Shown here: piece by piece, positions 42,905-53,924 of the stretch
How the letters are laid out: every line of letters begins with the position of its first letter
Numbering within the stretch: position 1 is the first letter of the stretch
Source: Ceratothoa steindachneri
Taxonomy: Eukaryota; Arthropoda; Malacostraca; Isopoda; Cymothoidae
DNA: 64,000 bases
NCBI GenBank assembly: GCA_963969495.1
Contig: OZ018330.1
Coordinates: 70,588,637 to 70,652,636, forward strand
Direction: 5' to 3'
The notes under the pieces: model-generated
Seen by the model: the letters and a program-made list of their open reading frames with translations, nothing else
What the model was told of the DNA's origin: nothing
The model's database searches: none
Made by a program: the position numbers and the translations under genes

Positions 42905-45297
42905 GTAACAACAAGGAGTAACAACAAGGAAAGAAGGTACCCTAGGAGACCTTACGGTCCATTCAAAGAGGGTACCTTTGGACTAGCAATCGAGCGGGCA
43001 CAAGGCTGCTCAATTGTTTTGCGTCCCTAAACGGCCACTTTTCAAGACCTTGTCTAGTCTTGACTTGAACTGGTCAACAGATTCACTGTTGACAACTTCC
43101 ACTGGAAGTGCGTTCCACATACCACAGATACTGTAAGTGAAAAAATTTCCACACAGATTGGCGGTTGTAACGCTTCAGTTCAAGTTTGAAGCCGTGATTG
43201 CGCGTTCTGTTCTCACTCAGTGTGAAAATATCCCGGTAGTCAACATTGTCGAACCCTCGAAGTATTTTGAAAACTTCGATGAGCTGACCACGCAGTCTAC
43301 GGGTTTCCAGCGAGAACAGATCTAACTCCCTTAGTCTATCCTCATAACTTTTATGTCGGATAGAGGGAATCAGTTTGGTTGCCCTAGCTTGTACGCGTTC
43401 CAATCTCGCGATGTCCTTTCGCAATGAAGGACTCCAAAACTGTACGGCATACTCCAGGTGCGGTCGGACAAGTGAGTTGTACAGGCACAGTACAATCTCC
43501 TGGTTCCGATAACCAAACTATGGCTTAATATAGCTTAGCATCCTTTGGGCCTTTTTCTCCGCCTCAATGCACTGTATCGAGAACTTGAGGTCACTAGTGA
43601 TTGTTACACCCAAGTCCTTCTCAGTGTCGGTGGATTCAATAGCAGTGCCCTTAAGGATATACTGAGATTGGGGGTTTCTGTGGCCGATATGCATTATTTT
43701 GCATTTCCCCACGTTAAAAGGCCTTTGCCACGTGTCCGACCACTCCCCAATCTTCCCAAGATCTTCCTGCAGGCGGGCAGTATTTCCATCCTTTGCAACG
43801 TTCATGCCAAGCTTGGTATCGTCGGCAAATTTGGAAATCTTGGCAACCATGTCACCGTCCATGTCGTTGAAGTATATGATGAATAGTAGTGGTCCCAGGA
43901 CAGAACCTTGAGGCACCCCGCTAGTAACGGGCACTTACTCAGAAGACTGTCCATTCACCACCACCCGTTGCCGTCTGCCACTTAGCCAGTTCTCGATCCA
44001 GCCGGCTACCTTTCCGTCTAGGCCAAGCGCTCGCACTTTCCGGAGAAAGCGGTGGTGTGGTACCTTATCAAAGGCTTTCTGAAAGTCTAGGTAGACCACA
44101 TCCACCGCCTTGTCCCGATTGTGCTCACTGAAAACGAAGTGGAAGAATTCTACAAGGTTCGTCAGGCATGACCGTTGCCTTCGGAGGCCGTGCTGGGAAC
44201 TCATCAGTAGCAGGTTTGACTCTAAATACGACGTCACTTTGTCCACCATCATGCTTTCCATGAGTTTACCGACTATCGAAGTCAGACAGATAGGTCGGTA
44301 GTTCGACGGTTAGTTACGATCTCCTTTCTTGAAGATTGGAGTCACCTCCGCCTCACGCCAGTCTCTAGGAACGCATTTGGTCCGGATTGACATGTTGAAA
44401 ATTGCGCTCAGGTGTCGTGACACTTGATCGAGCACTTCTTTCAACACTTTAGTTAGAAACCCATCTGGGCCAGGTGACTTATTCGTCATTAGGTCACTGA
44501 TCTTCTTTTTGATTTCAACTTCGGTGAAGTCCATATCCTCCAGCTTTTCCCCCGAGTAGGAATCCGTGGGCTTGGGGATGGGACCACATTCTTCAGTAAA
44601 CACTGAAGAGAAGTAGTCGTTGAGGAGGTTAGCATTTTCTGCATCTGAAGGCTTTAATGTCCCCTCCTCGTTCCTCAAAGGGCCAATCGTTCGACGGATT
44701 GGTTTACGGCTGTTTACATATCCAAAGAACTCCTTGGGATTCTCTTTACAGAGTCTCGCCACTCGGAGTTCCTCAGACCGCTTAGCCGCCCTTATGCTGG
44801 ACTTCACTCTCCTGGCTAGCCTTCGGTATTCGTCAAAGTCACCCGAGATCTTCGATTGCCGGTACACAGTTCTCTTCTACCTAAGCAGTTGGCCGATTTC
44901 TCGATTAAACCACTTAGGTTGAACAGAAGACAGACGGGGGCATTTCAGAGGGATGAAACGCGATTGAAGACTCCTGAATGTGGTTTTAAAACTATTCCAC
45001 GAGTCTTCAACAGCATCGCACACTTCTAGCCTCACGTCAGTCAGTCCAGCTCGAAGGCTTGCAAAGTCTGCTCTTCTCAAGTCAAGTTTCTTTGATTGAC
45101 TGGCAACAGACCTTACCTTCGGGATCTTGACGCTAAATCTAACTAGCTGGTGATCACTGCCACCGAGCTCTTTGCCTACAGAGATATCCTCAACGATATC
45201 ATCCTCAGAGGTGAAGACCAAGTCGAGGATATTGTCTCCTCTCGTCGGTTCTCTGACCCATTGAGTGGATTTGTTGTGATTCCTGTTGTGCATTTGA
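42905..45297 (-). mobile_element. CR1/jockey-like LINE, 5'-truncated
   Basis: The minus-strand copy starts inside the endonuclease domain and ends with a repeated 3' tail of CCTTGTTGTTACT words (plus strand 42905-42932). RT is complete in length. It appears recently lost: nonsense codons and one late frameshift, but no large indels. Confidence 0.88.
43010..45293 (-). pseudogene. LINE endonuclease C-terminus and reverse transcriptase
   Basis: EN end: NILDLVFTSEDDIVEDIS and GGSDHQLVRFSVKI (the S-D-H box). RT: LMTNKSPGPDGFLTKVLKEV, WREAEVTPIFKKGDRN, YLDFQKAFDKVPHHRFLRKV, VTSGVPQGSVLGPLLFIIYF and ISKFADDTKLGMNV (F-A-D-D intact). A thumb region with LERVQARATKLIPSIRHKSY follows. One frame runs from 45293 to about 43140 with only four stops (44874, 44307, 43932 and 43515 regions). 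A single frameshift in a T run near 43137 moves the end (MWNALPVEVVNSESVDQFKS) into another frame, stopping at 43010. Confidence 0.9.
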
Positions 45298-45800
45298 TGT
45301 TTTGTTTTAGTTTGTCTTAGTTTAATTTTTTATCTTTTATTGTATATGAGATTTCTTTTGTGAAGTTGGAAATGTATGGATTCCTTTTATTCTGAAGTAA
45401 TGCTCGATTTAATTGTATGGTGCATGTAAACAAAAATCCCCACTACTATCCTTGTATTTTTAAAGAATGTATTTTATAATTTACACAGGCTTCCTCAGGA
45501 GGGTGTCAGAACTAACATGGTCAACAATGCTGCAGTTAAAATCTGGATGATTTCATGCCCTACTAGCCCCAACATCCATTGCTGCAGTGATCTGCGGTGA
45601 TATAACTTCCAAACATGTTCATTTCTTGTAACTTCACTTTTATTTATAGATTTATCAAACAAACTTTATTGCAAAGAGGTTCTCGATGAACACTAATTGA
45701 GCCATTCCTCTAAACGCTCATTAAACCCTCTTAAAACACCTGTTTAGCCCTGCTTAAACACTCATTGATCCATACTTAATCATCCGTTGGGCCATCCATG
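45298..45800. other. Non-coding spacer
   Basis: No gene. Bases 45690-45800 contain degenerate words of the adjacent 90-bp repeat ('cattaatcc', 'catccgttgggcc'). Confidence 0.5.
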
Positions 45801-45805
45801 AATAC

Positions 45806-46255
45806 CCATTAATCCCCCCGTGAGTACCCATCGATTCTCTTATAAAATCCATTTCGCTCTCTCTGAACACACGTTGAACACACCATGCCCGGCTGTGTTC
45901 AATCCTCCCGTGAGTACCCATCGATTCTCTAAAAAATCCATTTCGCTCTCTCTGAACACACGTTGAACACACCATGCCCGGCTGTGTTCAATCCTCCCGT
46001 GAGGACCCATCGATTCTCTTATAAAATCCATTTCGCTCTCTCTGAACACACGTTGAACACACCATGCCCGGCTGTGTTCAATCCTCCCGTGAGGACCCAT
46101 CGATTCTCTTATAAAATCCATTTCGCTCTCTCTGAACACACGTTGAACACACCATGCCCGGCTGTGTTCAATCCTCCCGTGAGGACCCATCGATTATCTT
46201 ATAAAATCCATTTCGCTCTCTCTGAACACACGTTGAACACACTATGCCCGGCTGT
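45806..46255. repeat. 90-bp tandem repeat x5
   Basis: The word 'ggctgtgttc' starts at 45891, 45980, 46070 and 46160, and a variant at 46250. The unit includes 'cccatcgattctct', 'aaatccatttcgctctc' and 'cacgttgaacacaccatg'. Because 90 is divisible by 3, both strands stay open through it with a 30-residue periodic translation; codon-level conservation is not evident, so I call these frames artefacts. Confidence 0.92.
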
Positions 46256-46289
46256 TTTAATAAAAAAAATCCTGAACCTGCAATGAGAC

Positions 46290-46600
46290 CCGTGATCCTA
46301 CATTTACTGTAATTTATACTGTAATCTACTGGCACCTCAGCAGCCAGTGACTTACAGTATTGTCTATAGTTTCAATGTGCTTTTCTGTATTTTAAACAGT
46401 GCATTACTGTAATTTGTACATTAGCACACTCTATGAATTACAGTAACACGCTATATAAAAATTAAAGTAACACTGTTTTAATACTGTATGACTGTAATAT
46501 TTACGTTAACAGGCTGTATAGAAAAATACCGTAACATTCATGTTACTGTATATTTACACGGTGTGGGCTGTTAAGATGACCCCGTGATTACAGCTTTTTA
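46290..46600. repeat. TTACTGTAA/TTACAGTAA-rich repeat
   Basis: At least a dozen copies of 'actgta' or 'tacagt' words in both orientations are interspersed with AT-rich DNA. It may be a MITE-like or self-complementary repeat. Boundaries are unclear. Confidence 0.5.
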
Positions 46601-47599
46601 ATATCACCATTTAACCAACATTAACGTCCAACACCATGTTAGACATGCTGGAACAGTTTATATGTCCGTAGGTAGAAGAACTACAGCCATACAGTCTTTT
46701 AAAATATGCTTCACCACCACTAAAGTGGAGTTGTTTCGTTCGTGAGTACTTGTAACATAAATTTCCAAACAGTGGACTGGTCACGGAAGTTTCACTTCTT
46801 TACCTGCAGCATCACACCGTACAATTCTTTTTTTTTGTAAATTCATCAAGGATCATTTTCTAAAAAAAAAACAGTAATCGAAAATATAAAGGCAAAAATC
46901 CCAGCTGTTAATCAAAAAAATTACTGACATATCACATGTATAGTGACCCTCATATCGATAAATGGCTAAAGGTAATTAATAAAAGTTTTGTATATTTTGT
47001 CTTTAGCTACCTTTATTTAGTATTCTACGTCTATTAGTATTTGTTTTTATTTGATGATCTTTATAGCATCATTCATTTAATGAAATTAAAACAAAAACAA
47101 TAGATTTAGTAAATTTTCCTTTCAGCCACAACTTATCTGTAGCAGAGAAATGAGGTGAATCCTATGTTTCTCGATGTGGTTCTTTCATATTTGGTACTTA
47201 TTTCCGTCTCAAATCACTCATTTTATCATTTTTTTTTCAAGCCCCAAATGTCAAGTTCCCTTCCACTACAATCATGAGAAAATCGAAAGAAATCTCGGTG
47301 TTAGGGGGTTAAATTTACAAAATGATTTCTCTACCATTGGAATGAGTTCCGAATTTGAAAAAAATCAAAGGAAGAAGCATTTTAAAAACACAAATTCCAT
47401 TCCATGCGTTAGAGTCAAATCATCTCAGTGCTGTTTTGTTTTTGTTTTCTCTCACGAAACTTGGAATTATACAACAGTACAGCACGAACCACTTAAATAG
47501 CATATAAAAAACTAACCCCCATTTAAATTATCATTTTACCTCAATGTCATATTTTGCTGAATGATGATAAATTTTCCTTTTCTTGATAATCATTGGAAG
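46601..47599. other. Non-coding spacer
   Basis: No domain on either strand; the frame at 47174-47500 has low-complexity composition and no recognised similarity. Confidence 0.5.
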
Positions 47600-47847
47600 G
47601 AATGGGAATTTTATTAATCGGTGCCGACAGAGCCACGTGGCGTTCTGCCTGGCTCCGAGAAGCGACCCACTTCGAAATGGAACGAACTCGACAGCGGAAT
47701 GAGCGTCGTCATAGGCGTCGCGAGAGGACACCGCGGCCCCCTCCACCCCGTGCTCTAGACCTCCAGTGCCCTGAGTGTGAGAGCCACTGCGGCTCCCGCA
47801 CCGGTGTCCACAGACACAGGTGCACACACCAACCGAGACTACTATGA
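47600..47847 (+). pseudogene. LINE-type C-terminal zinc-finger fragment
   Basis: The translation has DRATWRSAWLREATHFEMER and a terminal finger CPECESHCGSRTGVHRHRCT. A W-R....A...FE.E.R segment followed by C-x2-C...R.G...H...C is the usual C-terminus of a widespread LINE polyprotein group. The upstream RT is absent, so this is an isolated 3' fragment. Confidence 0.6.
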
Positions 47848-48465
47848 GGGCATCCGTCATCATCGACCTCGATGGACTTCCATAAGCAATCAAGCGATCA
47901 TATTTATGCTGATGAATATGATGTCACACCGACAGGGGTAGCAGCGGCAAATAATGACGGCTGTTAATATTTTTTAGCAGGATTAATATAGATTTGTGAC
48001 GCATATCAAGCCAGGTGCATTATGCGCAAGCCAAGTGCATTATGCGCATTTTTATAGAAGTGAATTGTGGCTGAAACTAGAATAATATATATTTTATAAC
48101 AATTTAAATTAGTAATCTAAGTGAACAAAATATTACAGCGAATTGTTTGCATATAAAATTTAATTAACTCCACAAGTAATCAAAGTGTTCTCTGGTGCTA
48201 GCATGAATACACTATTGACTGCGTCGACAAATCCTGGCCTTATTTAATCATAAATCTCATCGTAAAAACGTAGCCTTTGGCCGAACGAAGTTGAGTCACT
48301 TGTCAACTTGATTCCAACTTAGCTTATGCGCTCATCCTATGATACAACTTCTACAAAGTTCAGCTTTATTTCTTTAATCAGCTCAGAAAAGAGCATATGT
48401 TGCCTAAATATTTAATACGGAAACAACGAAAAAAATGTTCTAAAATGGTATTATAAATTTGAGAA
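47848..48465. other. Non-coding spacer
   Basis: No gene or repeat recognised. A short direct repeat 'aagccaggtgcattatgcgc' / 'aagccaagtgcattatgcgc' lies at 48008-48048. Confidence 0.55.
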
Positions 48466-48469
48466 TGTG

Positions 48470-48835
48470 TCCGTAGTCAAGCGGCAACTGAACCGGGAAT
48501 TTGGTACAATGTCACTGATACGTCTCGCAATTACAAGAATCCGTGACAAGTTTGAGGTAGAAGGATCTTCTAAGATTTGCGCAAACGAAGAGCTGTAGTT
48601 CTCAAATCAAGTCCAAATGATGTAAACTTCGTTTTAGTCTTGCAAAATATTAATCGCTCACTCTTGAATTATGTTACATATTGCACCAGTGAAACCGGCA
48701 CAGGCAAATCAAGTGTTCATTGGACCTTAAAGTCAACCAAATCAAAAAGTAAGATCTACCCCAATCCACTACGCACCAAGGCTGCAGATGACCCTAATCG
48801 ATACTACGTGCCCATCACAGCATCCACATAATTAG
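48470..48835 (+). pseudogene. Relic of a transposase helix-turn-helix region (DUF4817-like)
   Basis: Across a frameshift near 48595: RQLNREFGTMSLIRLAITRI, then RDKFEVEGSSKICANEEL, then NYVTYCTSETGTGKSSVHWT and ADDPNRY. The pattern ITRIRDKFE...G (first helix-turn-helix), SSVH (second) and a DDPNR ending fits the N-terminal paired HTH domain of a common invertebrate IS630/mariner-related transposase. The catalytic domain is not present. Confidence 0.5.
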
Positions 48836-48959
48836 ATGTTAGCGAGTCAGTTGATGCATTCATGCTGCCGGAGAACATTTTAATTACATCACATCGGCAA
48901 TTAACTTTGATATATTTTGATTACTTCGATTGTTAATGTAAATTTTTCACAGTTTAACT

Positions 48960-48965
48960 TTTATT
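48960..48965 (-). promoter_or_regulatory. Candidate polyadenylation signal for the dynein gene
   Basis: AATAAA on the minus strand (plus strand tttatt), 253 bases after the dynein stop codon. A plausible distance, but AT-rich DNA makes chance matches common. Confidence 0.35.
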
Positions 48966-49217
48966 GCTACCGTTTAAATGAAAATTATGAAAAGTAATTA
49001 AACAATTTAATTATAGAAAATAAGCTCTGATATATAAGCAGAATGAAATATGATTGTTTAAGTTAAAATAAAACTTTGTTAATAAAATAACATCAAAGTA
49101 AGGTAGTTAAGGTAAAACAACTTTTGCCTCACTATTTGTATTCTTAAGTGTTTTAAAAGAACACAAAAAGTCAATTTTTGTGAGCATAAATAAGGGTAAT
49201 AATTGTTCCTTTAATTT

Positions 49218-49379
49218 CTAGACCTGAAGTAAGAGAGAAACACCTCCTAAAACCCACTTCGATGGTTTTTCTTTCGTTTTCAATCCTAGTGTCCAAACGA
49301 AGGTTGGGCCTCGCTGCTTTGTTCTGTACAAAGGACACTGGTAGATATTCCTGGTTTCTGCTTTATCTTGTGCAATGGC
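49218..49379 (-). CDS. DNAH9/11/17-like: Dynein heavy chain, last coding exon
   Basis: The acceptor 'gtatttccag' precedes GCC ATT GCA. The 53 codons contain DKAETRNIYQCPLYRT, RGPTFVWTLGLKTKEK and KWVLGGVSLLLQV, then TAG (49218-49220). This is the conserved extreme C-terminus of axonemal dynein heavy chains. Phase 0 with the previous exon. Confidence 0.95.
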   Translation of the reverse strand, partial: AIAQDKAETRNIYQCPLYRTKQRGPTFVWTLGLKTKEKPSKWVLGGVSLLLQV

Positions 49380-50032
49380 CTGGAAATACGTCACCGATTG
49401 GCACATGAATAGTATCACTTATTAAAAATATAAAGGCATAAAACAACGAACCAATCGGTGCATCGGCGTCGGAGAGTGAGGAGGTTAGTAGAGAAATTGG
49501 TCAAATAAGAGGACGCGGAAAATATTTAGTAAGTAGACAGACCGAAAAAACAAAAGAGCCAAAACTATCTGTTGATGTTCTCTGACCAATTCAGCACAGA
49601 ATAGGGATTTTGAGGGCGAAAAAAGTTAAATAGCGGAAAGGGGAGGAGGGGGAGGGGATTGAAAAATTGATGCAGTGAGTGAAAGAGAACGTGCACGAGA
49701 TAGAGGATTGGCGCCACCTGAGCAAGTGGGGGGGGAATCTATATGGTAGTCCCTGGTTGTCATGAGTCATATAGCCTCAAGGGGAAAATATCCTGGCCGA
49801 ACAGAGTTCTGCAGTGTGTGGGCATGTGGGAGTGGGGATGGGGGTAGAAGGGGTGAGCGGAAGGGAGTTTCCTCATTGTGAATTAAAGATAATTAAGAGG
49901 AGGATAAAACTAAGCTGAAGAGTTTCCTAGCTTAGACGTCTTAAGCCATATAATTTATTCCCCTATCTTAATTTTCCCTTCTCTCTTGTAGCTTCGTCTT
50001 TTTTTAACTTTTGTGGAACAGTTTAACATTAA

Positions 50033-50034
<2 letters not shown>

Positions 50035-50110
<76 letters not shown>
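50035..50110. repeat. (AT)n microsatellite
   Basis: About 76 bp of AT directly left of the 72-bp-arm hairpin. It is preceded by 'aacattaaagat', similar to the 'aattaaagac' that precedes the (AT)n in the G3 LTR insertion. Confidence 0.95.
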
Positions 50111-50113
<3 letters not shown>

Positions 50114-50265
50114 TAACGTTACAGCCACGAGGAAAATGAAACAACGGAGAACTGCGAGGCCTTTCGACTAATGGTCCTTGCGTCTGCTCAGTAAAGGACC
50201 ATTAGTCGAAAGGCCTCGCAGTTCTCCGTTGTTTCATTTTCCTCGTGGCTGTAACGTTATTCATA
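50108..50265. repeat. Perfect inverted repeat, 72-bp arms, 14-nt loop
   Basis: Arm 50108-50179 ('tatgaataacgttacagcc' ... 'cgactaatggtcctt') is the exact reverse complement of 50194-50265. The loop is gcgtctgctcagta. It lies between two (AT)n tracts. No coding content. Confidence 0.97.
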
Positions 50266-50299
50266 AATTCCTCTCGTTCCTTATTTTCGTGATTCAGTT

Positions 50300-50477
<178 letters not shown>

Positions 50478-50573
50478 GAAATATCACGAGAGTTAGCGCG
50501 TGATAACTATAAATATGAATATATACCACGGAAGGAAACTGAATAAAAGGCAGATTGTAGTTAGTACTTTCGT

Positions 50574-51060
50574 CTATTCGACAATTTCAAACTCAATGGT
50601 AAGAAAAATAAGACACCCAGTATTTATAAAAAGCACGTTTTCCAGGGATGAGGTTAACATTTTGATGCAATCAGTTAAGTCGGATTTTAGAAAAAGTGAT
50701 AAAATTGGATCTAACGAAAACAGCCCTGGGCTAATGTTAAGATTCCACTCCTTTGTGTGGGAAATTAAAAATGATTCCAGGATATTTCTCTTTATAAAAT
50801 CATTACTATGGATTATTGAATCAGTTTTTGACCAGATAATTCCGTGTCCCATCTTGGAATTGTGAACAGCTAAGGCATTATTCAGATATGCCTTAATTAC
50901 TACATTTTTGTGTTGTTGGGTCCTTATGGAAACATTTTTGGAAGTTTGGCCTACATAGAATAAATTACAATCTAAACATGGAATTCGGTAAATTACATTA
51001 TTATCATTATTGGGGATATGCTTTATTAAGAGATTTTTTATTGTCTAATTGTATTTAAAG
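50574..51060 (-). pseudogene. PLE2 GIY-YIG endonuclease
   Basis: NNVIYRIPCLDCNLFYVGQT, SKNVSIRTQQHKNVV, then ALAVHNSKMGHGIIW. VIY and YVG correspond to GIY and YIG, with the C-x2-C insertion and conserved R, H and N. The tail continues to a stop at 50574. The endonuclease frame is open; defects lie in the RT. Confidence 0.88.
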
Positions 51061-51245
51061 GCTAACTTAATATTAAGTTGTTTTAGAATGGGCCCTACAG
51101 ACATAAAATTATCATGATAGGGTAAAATTAATAGGTTTTTACGAGGTTCTATTGTCTCTAATTTACAATTCTAAAATGTTTTTTTGGCTATATTCCTACA
51201 TTTTTCTAGAAAGTACTTTGGGTAGCATAAAGTGGTAGCAATATC

Positions 51246-52070
51246 TTAAATTTTTGTGTATTCTTTATCTATATAGTCGGGACTACATATTCGAAGAGCC
51301 CTAAGATACATGGAGGCAAAAACAGCAGATTTTATATTTTTGGCATGACTTGAATAAAAATGGACATAAGATAAATTATTTGTCGGTTTCCTATAAACAG
51401 TAAATTTAAATCTTTGTGGTTCTCTAATTATTAGGACATCCAAAAATGGAAGGCTCTTATTTACTTCATTTTCTACGGTGAATTTAATGACGGAACAAAT
51501 GAGTTGATAATTAAAAGAAAACTATTGATGTCAAAAGTGTTGTTTGAAATTACCAGGATGTCGTGAACATACCGGAACCAAACAATTTGAGTAGACCAAA
51601 AAGGGAGGATCAACCTAGTTTCGAAAAATTCCATATATAAATTTGACAATAAGGAAGATAAGGGATTACCCATTGCCATACCAAACACTTGTTCATAGAA
51701 TTTTCCGTTGAAACTAAATTTACATTTTTTAATACATAAACAAATAAGCTCAATGATCGTATTGGTTGGTAAAGGGAGGTCATAAGCATTTAGAAGAGGC
51801 TAGGAAGTCCAATAAGTCATCAATGGGCACTTTGGTGAATAATGAGGTGACATCAAAACTGACTAGTCTCAGATCTGATGTTACCCTCATATTGTTTAAT
51901 TTATTGCAAAAGTTAAGGGAATTTTCTATATGCGAGGGAGATATAGTTCCTAAGATAGGAGAAAGTAAATTTACTAAGTATTTTGAAAGTTTATATTGGA
52001 TTGAACCAGTGGCACTTATGATTGGTCTTATTGGGTTTCCTGGTTTATGGGTATTTATTAGGCCATACAA
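51246..52070 (-). pseudogene. PLE2 reverse transcriptase
   Basis: [60 protein letters not shown] and FETRLILPFWST, then VWFRYVHDILVISNN. The catalytic Y-x-D-D reads Y-V-H-D, so a metal-binding Asp is lost. RFKFTVYRKPTNNLSYVHFY and SAVFASMYLRALRI follow in a third frame. The usual PLE N-terminal region is absent. Confidence 0.9.
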
Positions 52071-52123
52071 ATAGGGTAAAGAAGAGCCACTCCAATCCGT
52101 CTTTTATTCAGTTTCATTCCGTG

Positions 52124-52290
<167 letters not shown>

Positions 52291-52494
52291 GTTTACGTTT
52301 GTTATTCAAATGATTAGGTATAATTTTCTGTAATTTTTAATGAAAGAAAATTTATATGGTTATCTATAGCGTATTTACCAGTAGTATTCTTGCGAGCGAG
52401 ATCAAATTCTTAATTTTGAGAGATTCTGTTCTTCGTATGAATTTATTTCAGGCTTGAACTGATATTTTGTTGTTTAATTTTGGACGGCAGTGTA

Positions 52495-53599
52495 CATTAG
52501 CGAGCAAAATAAGAGAACAATTTTCCCATATTAAAATACTTTCAAAAACATGATGAGTAGGTAAATGAAATTTTCATGCTACATGAAGGCATGCATTTAA
52601 TATATTTTATGAAGATTTCATATAATACAATCGTATATTCAAAAAAATATACTAAATAATAGTTTATTTAGTATAATTTCTTGAATATACGATTGTATAA
52701 TAAAATATTAACACGTGCATAATAAGAGAACGATCATTCACAGAACTGTTTAGCTTGTTTTCTATTAATTCGGCGAACCGACGACTACAGGACCTCGCCA
52801 TTTTCTTGCAAAATTTTGGTGTTATTTTGTTCCATTCTTGCTCAATTTTCCTCCATAAATCTGTCACATTTGAAGGCTACTGGTCCTGAACTTGGCCTCC
52901 AATGATCTTCCAGAAGTTCTCAATTGGGTTCAGGTCCGGGCTCTGAACAGGCCACTTCATTACTTCGATAATTTCTTGTTCAAAATAGTATTTTACTCGC
53001 TTTGAAGTATGGCATGGAGTTTGGTCCTGCATAAATAATGCTGGCTGGTTCAGAGATGCTAGGAGTGAAGATATAGCAGGTTGTTGTACGAGCTTTAGGC
53101 ACACATTCGCATTTACCGTTCCAATTATTTTATTCGCACTAGCAGACCAACTCTCTCAGACGAAAACATCCCACATACCATGATGCTTCCTCCTCCATGC
53201 TTGGCAGAATTCTTTAACACATTTAGGGTTGAGTGTGTCACCTGTAGAGCGTCTATAAGAAAACGTCTGCTATTTCGTCGCTGAAATTATTTCTCTCCAA
53301 ATCTTCACCCCACCCAAAGACATGAGCTTCAGCATATTCGAGTCTCGCCTTCTGGTTCTTCTAAAATATAATTGGTTTGGTTGCCGGACAACGAACACAT
53401 TTAAACCAGATGTTGTAGTCTTCATAAAAAAGCGCCTAATAATTGTTGTCTTCTCAGACGGTAGTTATGCGGGGTCGACCGACTTTTGCAGGAGATTTAT
53501 AGGTTTTGTTTTGATTTTATAACTCCAGAACGCGCGAAATCACACTCTTGGATATCTTACCTTTCTAAGAAAATCATTCCTTTATTTTGCTCGGTAGTG
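52495..53599 (-). mobile_element. Tc1-family DD34E transposon, inactive
   Basis: Inverted ends CATTAGCGAGCAAAATAA (left, from 52495) and CACTACCGAGCAAAATAA (right, complement ending 53599) are each flanked by TA (52493-52494; 53600-53601), the Tc1/mariner target duplication. Length 1105 bp. It contains a defective transposase and a near-perfect internal hairpin at 52624-52699. Confidence 0.9.
52664..53230 (-). pseudogene. Tc1-type transposase, C-terminal half
   Basis: KHGGGSIMVCGMFSSERVG, then LFMQDQTPCHTSKRVKYYFE, WPVQSPDLNPIENFWKII and VTDLWRKIEQEWNKITPKFC. Exactly 34 residues separate the D of M-Q-D-Q from the E of N-P-I-E-N, the DD34E spacing. Frameshifts occur near 53130 and 52870. The N-terminal DNA-binding domain is too decayed to assign. 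Confidence 0.85.
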
Positions 53600-53791
53600 T
53601 ATATTTACATAGAACGCAAGTAAAATCTAATCTGATTTCGATTTACAAAATCTACTGTAAGCAAAATAAACTTCCAGAGACAGTTTTCGAATACTGTTAA
53701 TCAGTGAATTGAGCTAGCTTGTGTATTCACTACCGAATAGCTAATATAAAAATAATGTCCAACCGATACGATATGAAACTAATTTTATTAC

Positions 53792-53924
53792 CTTTATATA
53801 GACAACTGGCATTTGGGGATGGAGATCTTTTAAACGGGAATCGATGAGGATGGAGTTATCAATGTCCCACGATGCACCTTCTAAAAAAAGGCCATGTATG
53901 AACGCTCCTTCCCGCGGCGAAGAG
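53792..53924 (-). CDS. DNAH9/11/17-like: Dynein heavy chain exon (fifth of six)
   Basis: Acceptor 'aattacag' and donor 'gtaataaaat'. The first base completes a Thr codon split across the intron. Then SSPREGAFIHGLFLEGASWD, IDNSILIDSRLKDLHPQMPV and VYIK. PREG...HGLFLEGA is the hallmark loop-strand of the dynein C-terminal domain. Confidence 0.95.

Noticed and set aside
45840..46286. Long repeat-protein frames on both strands
   Set aside because: They result from a 90-bp repeat whose length is a multiple of three; neither strand shows start context, domains or synonymous bias.
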